Shown here: positions 33,901 through 43,411 of the stretch, in pieces
Layout of the letters: the number at the start of each line of letters is the position of its first letter
Numbering within the stretch: the stretch's first letter is position 1
Source of the DNA: Chondrosia reniformis
Lineage: Eukaryota > Porifera > Demospongiae > Chondrillida > Chondrillidae
Direction of reading: 5' to 3'
Length of the DNA: 64,000 nt
NCBI GenBank assembly: GCA_947172415.1
Contig: OX359192.1
Coordinates: 622,501 to 686,500 of the forward strand
Position numbers and translations under genes: made by a program
The notes under the pieces: model-generated
The model's input: only the letters and a program-made list of their open reading frames with translations
What the model was told of the DNA's origin: nothing
The model's database searches: none

Positions 33901-35263
33901 ATAAACAGATAGGTTTAGCAATCTCAGTGAAACTAATTGAGATGATTGTATCTACAGTCCTTATCTGTTCAAGCTAGCACTAGACTGACAGTAGTACTGT
34001 AGTTATGGCTGAGTACCCATTAAAGACTCTGTATTTCTAGTTCTTGTTTAGTCACTTTCAAAATGCCATCTCATTGCATTCTTAAGAACATTCCACCGTC
34101 TTGTCTCTCAAAGGACATCTTAGTAACAGGAAGAGCATCAGTCCTGATTGTTCATGCTTTCCTTGAGATCTCAAAGTAGGAATGCCACTTTTAAGGATTA
34201 ATAGGATATTATCTCATCCACTGACAGGCTTCAGCTGCTGAAGCACTCCAGTTTTAGTTCCAAATGTGTGTGTTGCCACGGTTACCCTGGTGAACATACC
34301 TAGTTTCAAAGACTTGGCCCTTTAGACAACAATATTTACATATTTGTGTCCCTATCACAACTCAAGTGAATTTGTGGTATATCCAGACCAGTCAATCATT
34401 GGAGAACATGCATATCCACCCCCACCCCAGTCACGCCCCTTCCAGCTCCTCCCCTAAAATAGTATCTATAACCTGTAGCCAGGTGTAGACTGTATTGTAA
34501 TAGCTGACCGCCCCCATCAGTTATGTAGAAGGTTGGTCACACCTACTTCAGTCAGTACTCTAACCATTTGAGCAATGGCACACCTAAACTAGTCCCACCT
34601 ACGAGTGGTATTTACACACAGTGAGTTTTGATTGGTTCTTTACAACATCAACATTGAGTTTAATGGACCACTGTAATATTATTATTATTATACCCACATA
34701 CCTACTATAGTATTATTATTATACACACGCACCTATTGTAGTCTATATATTATACCTGATGTAAGTATTCCGTAAGTCTACAATACTCAAAAAGCTGATT
34801 CCTTATGTAATATCAATATGAGATTTACTCTGCTTGTCTATTGTAGGAGGAGTTTACTGCAATGAGGGAGCAGTACATGAGAGGAGGAGAAGGGTTCATT
34901 GTGGTATATTCAGTCATTGATAGGAGCAGTTTTGAAAAAATCAGAAAATTTAAGGATATGATTGAGAAAGTTAGGAACTGTGAGATAAAGGATATTCCAT
35001 TAGTATTGGCAGGAAACAAGAAGGATTTAGGAGACAAGAGAAAAGTGACCAAAGTGGATGGAGAGACTCTGGCACAGGATCTTAGTTGTCCCTTCTTTGA
35101 AACATCCGCCGCTATAAGAGACAATGTAGATGAAGTGTTTCAAGAGGTGGTCCGAGTCATAAGAAGAAAGGAGACAGAAATGTACCACAAAATGCAGGGA
35201 ACATCTTCAAAGTCACGTAAGAGTGGACTCTGTTGTATGTCTTCAAGTGCAGTGGACAACTAG
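30925..35263 (+). CDS. RIT/RIC-like Ras GTPase
   Basis: Three exons: 30925-31039, 33741-33871 and 34847-35263, joining in phase to 220 aa (human RIT1 is 219). The P-loop is GEGGVGKS. The effector region [11 protein letters not shown] is the RIT/RIC signature. Switch II is [17 protein letters not shown], followed by GNKKDL and ETSAA. As in RIT proteins there is a short N-terminal extension and no CaaX box. The tail ([16 protein letters not shown]) has two adjacent cysteines that might be palmitoylated. Membrane signalling upstream of MAPK pathways is family knowledge. E instead of A at the position equivalent to Ras residue 11 is slightly unusual. Intron 1 is 2.7 kb, the longest in the window. 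Confidence 0.93.
33118..33222 (+). repeat. Two-copy ~49-bp direct repeat in RIT-like intron 1
   Basis: AATGCAAAGCTCAA[C/T]GTT[G/A]GAGACAGGTCC... is repeated twice in tandem. No other features are seen in this 2.7-kb intron apart from AT-rich runs. Confidence 0.85.
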
Positions 35264-35561
35264 CGGACATCTTGTCACGACCTCTTGAGTTACACAATGT
35301 TTTGGTTAATTAACACAGATAAAACCTTTTGTAATATGTTTGTCACGCTTACAGTTCATAATTAAATTCTCCCTTGTATATAATATTCTATTTTTGTCCA
35401 CATTTTAGTAACAATATTGTTTTTGCTTCATAATATGCCATTGTTACTTATTTTAATATGTTTATCTCCATTTCGATAATCGTAATCATTGGGCGGCTAG
35501 TTTAGTTTTCTGACTTTCGACATCGCTGTGCATCATTGCGTAATCATTTTGTATTTGGAAA

Positions 35562-36293
35562 ATGGCGAGAAATTATGAAAAGAATTTTTCGAGATTGAAT
35601 CGTTATCACTTAGCGAAAAATGAAGATAAAAAGAAAAGGGACAACTCGAGGCCATACCTACGTTCCCTGTCGACTGTTGAAGAGGTCAAGAAATGGATTC
35701 CAAGTATTAAAAAGGAAATTGATTATTGTTTGCGGCAAATTGAGTGTGCCACCAGGCGAAATTACTCCGAGCAACAAGTTGAGGAATTTGAAAAGAGGAT
35801 AAAAACTTTAGAAAGAGAACACGGCTCTTTTGTTCGTAAAGTGTTCCAACTAGACCCGGACACAAAGGGAATACCATGGCAGGGCAGGGAATACAATCCG
35901 AAGAGATTAAAGGTTCGCCAGCTGTCACGTGATGCGACACTACAGTCTAAACTACTCACAGAACGACAAGAAAGGAGTCAACAGCTGTCTGAAGAGAGCA
36001 CTGCCATTCCGTTAGAAAACTCATCTGCAGTTTGTATCTCTAGAACCTTTATAAAACAGGCACCACCTGAGAAGGACCGGAGAGGCAGTAATGTTACTGT
36101 AATGTCAATGACCAGTGCTACAGGAAGGAAAGGGGTAGCACTTAGCAGTGCTCATGGTAGTGCTCATTGTCAAGATGGGCCTTCTGGAAATAGGCTGCGT
36201 GTTTGTAGCTCAGAAGTTACACAGAAAAGGGAGGGGGCTTTAAACCTTGGATACAGTTCATCTTCCACTGAAGAAAATGGTGACAATGAATAA
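35562..36293 (+). CDS. ISY1-like N-terminal domain protein
   Basis: 243 aa, single exon. The first ~110 residues (MARNYEKNFSRLNRYHLAK, RPYLRSL, VKKWIPSIKKEI, then a QQVEEFEKRIKTLEREHGSF coiled coil) resemble the start of the ISY1 spliceosome factor family. That family also opens MARN.EK, has RP[F/Y]L and then paired helices. The rest (about 125-243) is Ser-rich and low complexity, and lacks the ISY1 C-terminal half. It is therefore a related but shorter family rather than ISY1 itself. It lies 298 bp downstream of the RIT-like stop on the same strand. Confidence 0.6.
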   Translation: MARNYEKNFSRLNRYHLAKNEDKKKRDNSRPYLRSLSTVEEVKKWIPSIKKEIDYCLRQIECATRRNYSEQQVEEFEKRIKTLEREHGSFVRKVFQLDPDTKGIPWQGREYNPKRLKVRQLSRDATLQSKLLTERQERSQQLSEESTAIPLENSSAVCISRTFIKQAPPEKDRRGSNVTVMSMTSATGRKGVALSSAHGSAHCQDGPSGNRLRVCSSEVTQKREGALNLGYSSSSTEENGDNE

Positions 36294-36454
36294 ATTCTTT
36301 TGATTTAAATGTAATTTACTGTGATGTGGCTGATTTTTGAATTTGATCTTTTAAACATTTTACAGGACAAAATATTTTATCACTGTTCATTAATTATAAT
36401 TGCACCATACATTGCCACCATTTTCCAATGCATATGATGCTGATAAGGTTGACA

Positions 36455-36795
36455 CACATATGACGGAAATAATACGGTACATATGACGGAAATATACAGT
36501 AAATATGACGGAAATATATACAGTACATATGACGGAAATATATACAGTACATATGATGGAAATATATACGGTACATATGACGGAAATATATACGGTACAT
36601 ATGACGGAAATAATACAGTACATATGACGGAAATCTATACAGTACATATGACGGAAATATATACAGTACATATGACGGAAATATATACAGTACATATGAC
36701 GGAAATATATACAGTACATATGACGGAAATATATACAGTACATATGATGGAAATATATACAGTACATATGATGGAAATATATACAGTACATATAA
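36455..36795 (+). repeat. 24-bp minisatellite
   Basis: About 14 copies of a 24-bp unit (ACATATGACGGAAATATATACAGT with small variants). The long ORFs in several frames across it are artefacts of a unit length divisible by three. It lies 160 bp downstream of the ISY1-like gene. Confidence 0.95.
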
Positions 36796-37623
36796 ATTAT
36801 TCATTTTTGTCCATTAATAAACTTAATTGTAGTACTAGACATGCTTTATAAATGTCTGCAAATGCATGCTGCATGACACAAAATATAAGGGAAAATCTAT
36901 ATATGCACCACATACATACAATATGTACCTGCATGCGCTATTAGTGAAGCTTTCAAATTCATTTAGTACACACTCTTCTTTGAAAGGTAGAATTTTGAAA
37001 ATAAATTGTTTTTTTTTTCAATTTAATTGAAAGCAACTGATGAATAGAATATAGCCCACTTGTGAGGTGAAAGTAAATAAATAATTCTATTATGAATATA
37101 CGTACAACAATTCATTTTCAGGGACTTAAATACATCCAAACTTTTAAACTTTAAAACAGTTTACAATTACACTGGTCACATGGACTTTTCATATTATGTG
37201 GATCCAAAAATTAAGCTCACCTCCTGCTGGACTATATATACAAATGATTAAATTAGCTAGCACTGGCACCATCATTTTATTATTATGCACATCAAATGAT
37301 CATAAATGCATTGCTTTGGAAAATATAATGTATTATCTACCTTCATTAATATAACCATTTTGCTATAGTATATACATGTAATTATTAACTTTCATTTAAT
37401 TATATACCTAATGGTAGCTGGTGCTTCTAATATATATATATAATAGAGGCAATTGTGTTGCATCACTGAGTATACATATTATATATACACTATTCAATAT
37501 GTTTCAGTATGTATACAATAACAGTATAATATGTATATGTATCTTCGTTTTCAATATAATTGATTGTATTTATATACTAAAGTGAAGTTTGTGTAGAAGT
37601 GATAGCTGTGTGCATGAGCCAAG
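36796..37623. other. Intergenic upstream of 7-TM receptor
   Basis: AT-rich sequence with TATA-rich runs. No gene, RNA or repeat family is recognised. Confidence 0.6.
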
Positions 37624-38622
37624 ATGAACAACTCTATCTGTTTGGACTATTCTAACAGAAGTGGATCCAATGATACAGTATACAATATTAATGTTCACAG
37701 TGTTGCAGAATTGTTTGTAATACTATTTCCAGGAATATTCCTGAATAGCCTAGTTACTGTTCTAGTAGCAACAGAGAAGAAGCTGGCGAAACCGGTTCGT
37801 TTGGTGCTCATCAATATCCTTATAGCCTGTGTCTTCAATGGTGTTGCTGGAGTGATGATAGACATAGCTGATGCCATCATTAGTAGTAACCCTTCTGTTC
37901 AGCATGCATTATATTTCTGCCACTATTTTACATGGCACTTACAAACAGGAGGGGGCTGTAGAACTCTGTCCATGGCAACATTTGCTGTCGTGGTGTACAG
38001 AATTGTGAGAGGTGGCATAAGGTTAATTAAAACAAAATGGCTAGTACTAGAGCTAGGAACAATATGGATTATAGCTGGCTTGTTTAACATGGCAGTATTT
38101 TCAGAGGCTGTTCTTGATGTGAAACTAGTAAAAGGGTTTGCCTGTTCCCTTGGTATACACGATCATGTAATAGCCTATGTATATACCGCTCTTTATTGCT
38201 TGCTGTTTGGTCTAATTCCCTACATCATCACAATAGCAATTCCAGTTGTGTCATTCTGTCAGATTAAGCGGAATTCCATCACTGAAGATACACATAATCA
38301 GAAAGCTCTTTTGAAATTTTGTCTCTTTTTACTCATTGGAAATACCATGAATTTCATTGGTCAGATTGTGCCCATAATAGTTGTTGTTATAGCACCTAAG
38401 GTTGATGCAGGTGAAGTTGTGTTAATATTGGAAGGAACCTTGTTGTATCTATCCTTGCTACCGACACCTCTTATCATCATCATCTACTTCAGAGCTATAC
38501 GTCAGAAAGTGGTGAGACTTATGAAGTGTAAGAGAAAGGCAAGATCCAACCTGTTTAGACAACAAGAAAGAGCTAACAGGACAATCATGGCCACAAGAGC
38601 TGATTTGATAATGACTCTCTGA
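37624..38622 (+). CDS. Intronless seven-TM receptor (orphan GPCR)
   Basis: 332 aa, one exon. The N-terminus is short with N-glycosylation sites (NNS, NRS, NDT), followed by seven hydrophobic segments at about 27-50, 62-86, 100-128, 140-160, 185-212, 229-255 and 265-288. CRTLSMATFAVVVYRIV at the end of TM3 stands where rhodopsin-like receptors have DRY. TM7 has LPTPLIIIIYF in place of NPxxY. The C-tail is basic (MKCKRKARSNLFRQQERANR). It is therefore a divergent class A-like receptor, probably of a lineage-specific family. Ligand unknown. The lack of introns contrasts with most neighbours. Confidence 0.75.
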   Translation: MNNSICLDYSNRSGSNDTVYNINVHSVAELFVILFPGIFLNSLVTVLVATEKKLAKPVRLVLINILIACVFNGVAGVMIDIADAIISSNPSVQHALYFCHYFTWHLQTGGGCRTLSMATFAVVVYRIVRGGIRLIKTKWLVLELGTIWIIAGLFNMAVFSEAVLDVKLVKGFACSLGIHDHVIAYVYTALYCLLFGLIPYIITIAIPVVSFCQIKRNSITEDTHNQKALLKFCLFLLIGNTMNFIGQIVPIIVVVIAPKVDAGEVVLILEGTLLYLSLLPTPLIIIIYFRAIRQKVVRLMKCKRKARSNLFRQQERANRTIMATRADLIMTL

Positions 38623-38742
38623 CACTTTTATAAAAACCTTTGATTTGTTCTATATTCGTTTTATTTATATACATATGCATAATTCATTGAATTAAGAATG
38701 CCGCATGAAGCTTTACCTATATAGTAGCAGTTACAATCATTT

Positions 38743-38899
38743 GCCTTCAGGTCGAGAAAGTAGTCTTGATACCAGGGGGCAGGTGTGGCAGGGATGTGAG
38801 GTGCATGTGGAGCTATGTAAGTGAAAAAAGATTCCTCTTTCTCCAGAGCAGAAGTGATAAAGCGCTTAGGGAAGCATTCCCTATCAGTGATGTCATGTA
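38743..38899 (-). pseudogene. 157-bp sulfatase gene fragment
   Basis: Aligns with 44197-44351 of the full sulfatase, same strand, with about seven substitutions and a 2-bp insertion that breaks the frame. Nothing of the rest of the gene is found around it. It sits just upstream of CARD-AIG1 copy 1, as the full gene sits upstream of copy 2. A perfect 19-bp direct repeat (AGCAGTTACAATCATTTGC) lies at 38726-38744 and 39121-39139, bracketing this relic and the R2 element. Confidence 0.9.
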
Positions 38900-38927
38900 A
38901 ACTGAAATTTAAGTAAATTAACCATAT

Positions 38928-39076
38928 ACTTCTGTGTTTGGGCGCACCAAGCTGTTATATGTAATTGCAACTTCCGTATGATTAGCCTTATCATATAATC
39001 ACTGTCTACTTTTTGCAGATGTACTAGTGAACACTGCCATTCCTACTTCTAACATCATTTTTGTAAATGTTTTTAT
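38928..39076 (-). mobile_element. Short dispersed element R2, copy b
   Basis: Reads CTTCTGTGTTTGGGCGCACC at the left and TTCCTACTTCTAACATCATT near the right. It is the reverse complement of the ends of the R2 copy at 11586-11830, with a shorter interior. Confidence 0.7.
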
Positions 39077-39393
39077 TTACTTGTCAATATTAAAATCACC
39101 AAGTATACAAAAAGTATACAAGCAGTTACAATCATTTGCACATGCAACATGTAGTTGGGTTCATGTGTACTTGGGTGTGTATATACATCAAACATATGTA
39201 GTTTAATTCTCCGGACCATCAATTCAAGGGGGACTCATATTACACCTTTCTCAACTCTCTCGACAAGATAAATATGCATTAGCTTACACAAGCCTCGCCC
39301 GAAACGCATAATTTACTGAACATAACAAAGTTATACGATCGTAAAGAGTATAGATGGTTTAGTCCCTTGGGTTACCGATCACGCCTGTAATCA

Positions 39394-42346
39394 ATGGCTA
39401 ATTATATTCCTGTGAACCGGTCCAATTCAGAGAAAGAAGCTATACCAGGATGTAATTGTTCTGGTTCACAACACAGAAACATCCAAGCTGCTAGAGATAC
39501 ACTCCGAAAACTAACTGACACGTTCATTATTCGATGCGAAGCGAATGACATTACACCGGGATTATTCTCCAATTTGATCCTTTCGCAGACAGACCGTAGC
39601 ACAATCGAGAAGCTGGGCAGTCGAAAGGAACGTGGATTAACACTCGTAGACATGCTACTAAATTGTACCAATGCTGAATGGTTTGACATTTTGTTAAAGA
39701 ATTTGTCCTGCGAACTAGCATATGGCGATATAACAGAGGCATTGCATACTGGTGAGTAAACATATTATGTGTGGAAGTGTAGCTTTATGATCACTTTTAG
39801 TCCACAAATGCAGCTATAAACTACTAGTCCCGAACGCATGGAAACATATAGACTATTAAATAGTGCATTTACTACTGTTAAAACAAAACAAGACTGGGAT
39901 AATTATTCACATCACTTATATGTTTGGGTGTACCATTACGTATAGCTGACATTAATGGATGCACCCATGGTAAATATATATAGAAGTGACGTGTATGGTA
40001 AGTATATTTATTATTATTATTATTATTTAACGTGCCACATGCATAGCACTAGGACACACTGTCCTATGAGGCACACACCAATACATCATGACAAATAAAT
40101 CAGTTCAACAAAACATTAAGTCATCAATCAAAAGGTCAACTAAATCTAGCAGTCCATATATATACCATTTCTCTATGCCTAACCTTAACACATAATCCCA
40201 GTCTTGTTCCAGACGTGCTAGACTAAGTCACCTTGCCAGCACTTCCATCCCTACTTTAGGGCTTGTATACTTCTGGTGGTGAGTTTGGATGACTGCTGCT
40301 TAGACTGTAGCCTCTGATTTCACTTATGAAACCACAAGTATTTCATTTGTGTTGACTTATCATCTAAAGGCAGTCATCCAAACTCACCACCAGATCGCGC
40401 GTGCGAAGTATAATACCATGTTGATGAGAGCTGGATGGTTCTTATACTAGCTAACTACATACGTATATGCCAATTACTGTAACCATACATTATGTTTTTG
40501 TGTATATGCAAATTACTTTTGATGTGCATGTATACATATGGAAGGCTATGTTCAAAGAAGTATACCGACTGATTCAAGTTTCTCAAGTATTCCTCGTGAA
40601 AAGATTCCAACAAAGCAAGTAAGTTGATATAAATAATGGTAATGATATTAAGCAAGTATTCATTTAATTAAAGAGAAAATTGTAAATCAAATCAGGATAA
40701 CTAATGTTTAACATTTTCATTGCATGTTTCTGTTGTTATTTCACTAACCGTATATATGGTGTTACAGAATAACCATACCTGATTAGGTCCCAAATGACCA
40801 TAATATTTCAATTTTGCTGGAGTTGACTCTAACTATAAGATTGATCTATTGTAGTTAATAGCTGATATTATTAGGTCCATCTTCAAAACTATGTATTTAT
40901 TTTGCATTGTGTATGTATACTGTATTAAAAGACTAGAAGTGACAATGCTAAGCTATTATCATTTGACTCTGGGTTTTACTGCTAAAAATGGCTGACCAAA
41001 AATAAAGGGAATATAGAGCCAATCTTAAAGCTTTGATGTAAATCCAGTCAAATGATGATGACATCAAAGTTTCAAGATATTGACTGTACGTACATAGATC
41101 TGAAAGTATCAGTATCTAATTCTGGAATCTGCCTGAAAAAGATATATTAACTTGAAGTGACTTAACTAAAAATGTACTTATGTACGTATATATATTTCTG
41201 TGTTCGAAAGTCTTACTATTATGTGTATATCATATATAGATGGTCCGTCGTAAAAAGCAAGCAAGCGTATCAGAAGGTGCCATGGGGAAACGAACTTTTG
41301 TTCTAGTTGGAGTTACTGGCTCTGGTAAGAGCACACTAGGTAACTTTCTCATAGGGGAAGATATCTTTGAGGTTGAGGAGGCTTTTGCAAACTCACAGGC
41401 AGTCACTAATGAGGTTATCTCCCACGAGTTTGACTTTGGAACTTTTTGTATCAGATTAATTGATATGCCAGGCCTAGAAAACAGCATGAAACCTTATGAA
41501 TATTCCAAGAAATTTGCGGAAGCACTCATAGAGGCAAAAGAAGGAATTGATGCCATCTTACTCTGCTCAAAGTGCAATGATAGAATTGGTGATCATGAAG
41601 AGATATTCACCAAAATCTTTGAAGCCCTTGGTCAAGGTCATAATATATGGGATTACTGCCTGCTAGTGCTCACTGAAGGTCAAAAGGCAGGCAAAATTGA
41701 ATCACAAAGGATGAAGAAACTGTTCAATCAGGTTGCACAAGGTAAAGTTCATCCATTGCTTAAAGACTGGCTGGAGAAGGTTCAAAATAGGTGTGTTATT
41801 GTGGAATCAGTTAATTATCCAGGAGAAGACTATAGAACCAGCAAACTAAGAGAAATCATTGGTATGGTTAATCACATGCGCTTAAATGTTACCAACTCCA
41901 CTCCTTTGAAAATGGACATTGTTGAACTGGTTCGTGAGATATGCGACAACACGCGCACACACCACAGGCTGATGAATACCTTTGAGCCAGATCTACCCAG
42001 TAGCAGCAATTCAGAAAAATCAGAAGAAGAAATCAAGAAGGAATCTGGAGAAATCGTGGCTAAAGCCCTTCAATCTTTGGGAGAAAATATTCCCGAAGAT
42101 GCTGATACTGGAGAATTGAAATACGACATGGTTCAACAACGAATCCATCATCTCCTTGAAGTAGAGCAAGAGAGTAGAGCTCAAATGAATCAGCTAGCGG
42201 AAAAAGAGGCACTTTTGGAACAGAAGCAATCTCGATTGGAAGCCGTAGAAAACCAAAGAGCACAGTTGGAAGAACAATTGCAGAGACAAAAGAAGTTTCT
42301 TAAAAGTTGCAGACGCCTAACAAAATCAAAGTTGTACCAGATTTGA
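39394..42346 (+). CDS. CARD-AIG1 GTPase, copy 1
   Basis: Exon 1 (39394-39751, phase 1 end) encodes a ~119-aa death-fold/CARD-like helical domain (FIIRCEANDITPGLFSNLIL, LVDMLLNCTNAEWFDILLK). The last exon (41240-42346) encodes an AIG1/GIMAP-type GTPase with G1 GVTGSGKST and G3 DMPGL. The usual G4 motif is altered to LTEGQKAG. A coiled coil follows. By analogy with copy 2 a middle exon should join them: joining exon 1 directly to 41240 gives an early stop. I could not find that exon. The annotated frame stops at 42346. The -1 frame continues to 42456 and ends CVLF, a prenylation box. A role in innate immune signalling is inferred from the domains. Confidence 0.75.
39752..41239. other. Intron/spacer of CARD-AIG1 copy 1
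   Basis: About 1.5 kb between the CARD exon and the GTPase exon. It contains an R2-like short palindrome (about 39912-39995: GTTTGGGTG.ACC facing GGATGCACCCAT), an ATT-repeat run near 40010-40035 and the hairpin at 40272-40394. No exon matching copy 2 exon 2 was found. Confidence 0.55.
40272..40394. repeat. Hairpin element with perfect 25-bp inverted repeat
   Basis: 40272-40296 and 40370-40394 are perfect inverted copies (TCTGGTGGTGAGTTTGGATG...), separated by 73 bp. It looks like a tiny foldback MITE. Confidence 0.9.
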
Positions 42347-42456
42347 AGCCACAAGTAGCTAGACCGAATGATAGTTCTCAAGATTCATTAGTTAATGAGT
42401 CTGCAGTTAATTCAACCAATACTCAGCCAAGTAATCGCTTCTGTGTTTTGTTCTAG

Positions 42457-43411
42457 ATCTATAACTCTTCCATGTATGTCACTTTGACTATTATTATAAT
42501 ATCTATCTACATTGAATAATTAAGGTTTTCTTTATGCTAATTCACACATTGTATAGAGTGTTTAATAATTTGTTTTTGTATATGAAAAATGCAAATTATA
42601 AAAATATTTTCATCAGGATTGCATAGTATATACTTACAAATTCAAATCGTTCAAAAGTTTGAAAATAAATAATTATTATATAAAATTTACCAATATTACT
42701 AGGAATCAAAATAATATACATAATATATATAGCCAAGTATATGCAGAAAGCCCAAAGCTATATATACTAATTATATACATGCAGGAACATGCAATTACAT
42801 AATTCTTGCATGGCTCCAAGGCATAGTGTACATGCACTGTATATATATAGTGTATACCGTACTTGTCCAAACAGAGGCCTGGCCGGACCACTATATATTT
42901 CGTTCCAGTCATTTTGACCCAGCCTCACCTTGATCCCATATGGCCAGTGTACATGTGCATATATAGATTCAAGAGACTCAGCTTCTATTTAGGAATATTA
43001 ATTTATATAGGAATGGCCCAGCTGACTCCTGGCCTCTAAACAGACCAAGATGGTATATATATGCATGAAATTGAGATCATTAATAGTTATTATTAAAATC
43101 ATTAATTATAAGTGTGTATTGCATACTGAGTAGTGGGCCTGGTAGCATCGGTGATTGCTTGCTCCCAATCAGCGGGGCTGCAGCTGTGCACCTGGGTGGA
43201 CGGCCTGGTAGCCTTGCAAGTGGCGATGGCTTATACATGCCCAGGTGCAGCCCCGTGCCCTGTAACCCGCGCCGATATATTGCCCTTGGGCACAGTAATA
43301 ATAATATAAGCATGTGTAGAGTATAGATATATAATCAATTACGTATATACCATGCACATTTGCGCACACATGGATTCATGTGTATTTTGATTGTGCATGT
43401 ACATCATACAG
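42457..43411. other. Intergenic between CARD-AIG1 copy 1 and sulfatase
   Basis: AT-rich, with no gene. It contains the R3 element at 43139-43310. A GGCCTGGCCGG.CCAC stretch near 42878 and further TATATA runs have no known role. Confidence 0.6.
43139..43310. repeat. Dispersed repeat family R3, longest copy
   Basis: GC-rich compared with its flanks. It contains GCTCCCAATCAGC, a CACCTGGGTGGACGGCCTGG block and a partly inverted CCCAGGTGCAGCCCCGTGCC, ending CCTTGGGCACAGTAATAATA. Its left half matches 56140-56235; its right half matches 25868-25965. The internal inverted similarity and A/T-rich tail suggest a SINE- or MITE-like unit. Confidence 0.7.

Noticed and set aside
36390..36851. Repetitive ORFs on both strands (for example MYCIYFRH units)
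   Set aside because: The 24-bp unit is divisible by three, so several frames stay open by chance. There is no start or stop context or domain.
42299..42310. Programmed -1 ribosomal frameshift to reach the CaaX frame
   Set aside because: The bases TCTTAAAAG do not form a canonical X XXY YYZ slippery heptamer in the zero frame. A deletion or a short intron is simpler.
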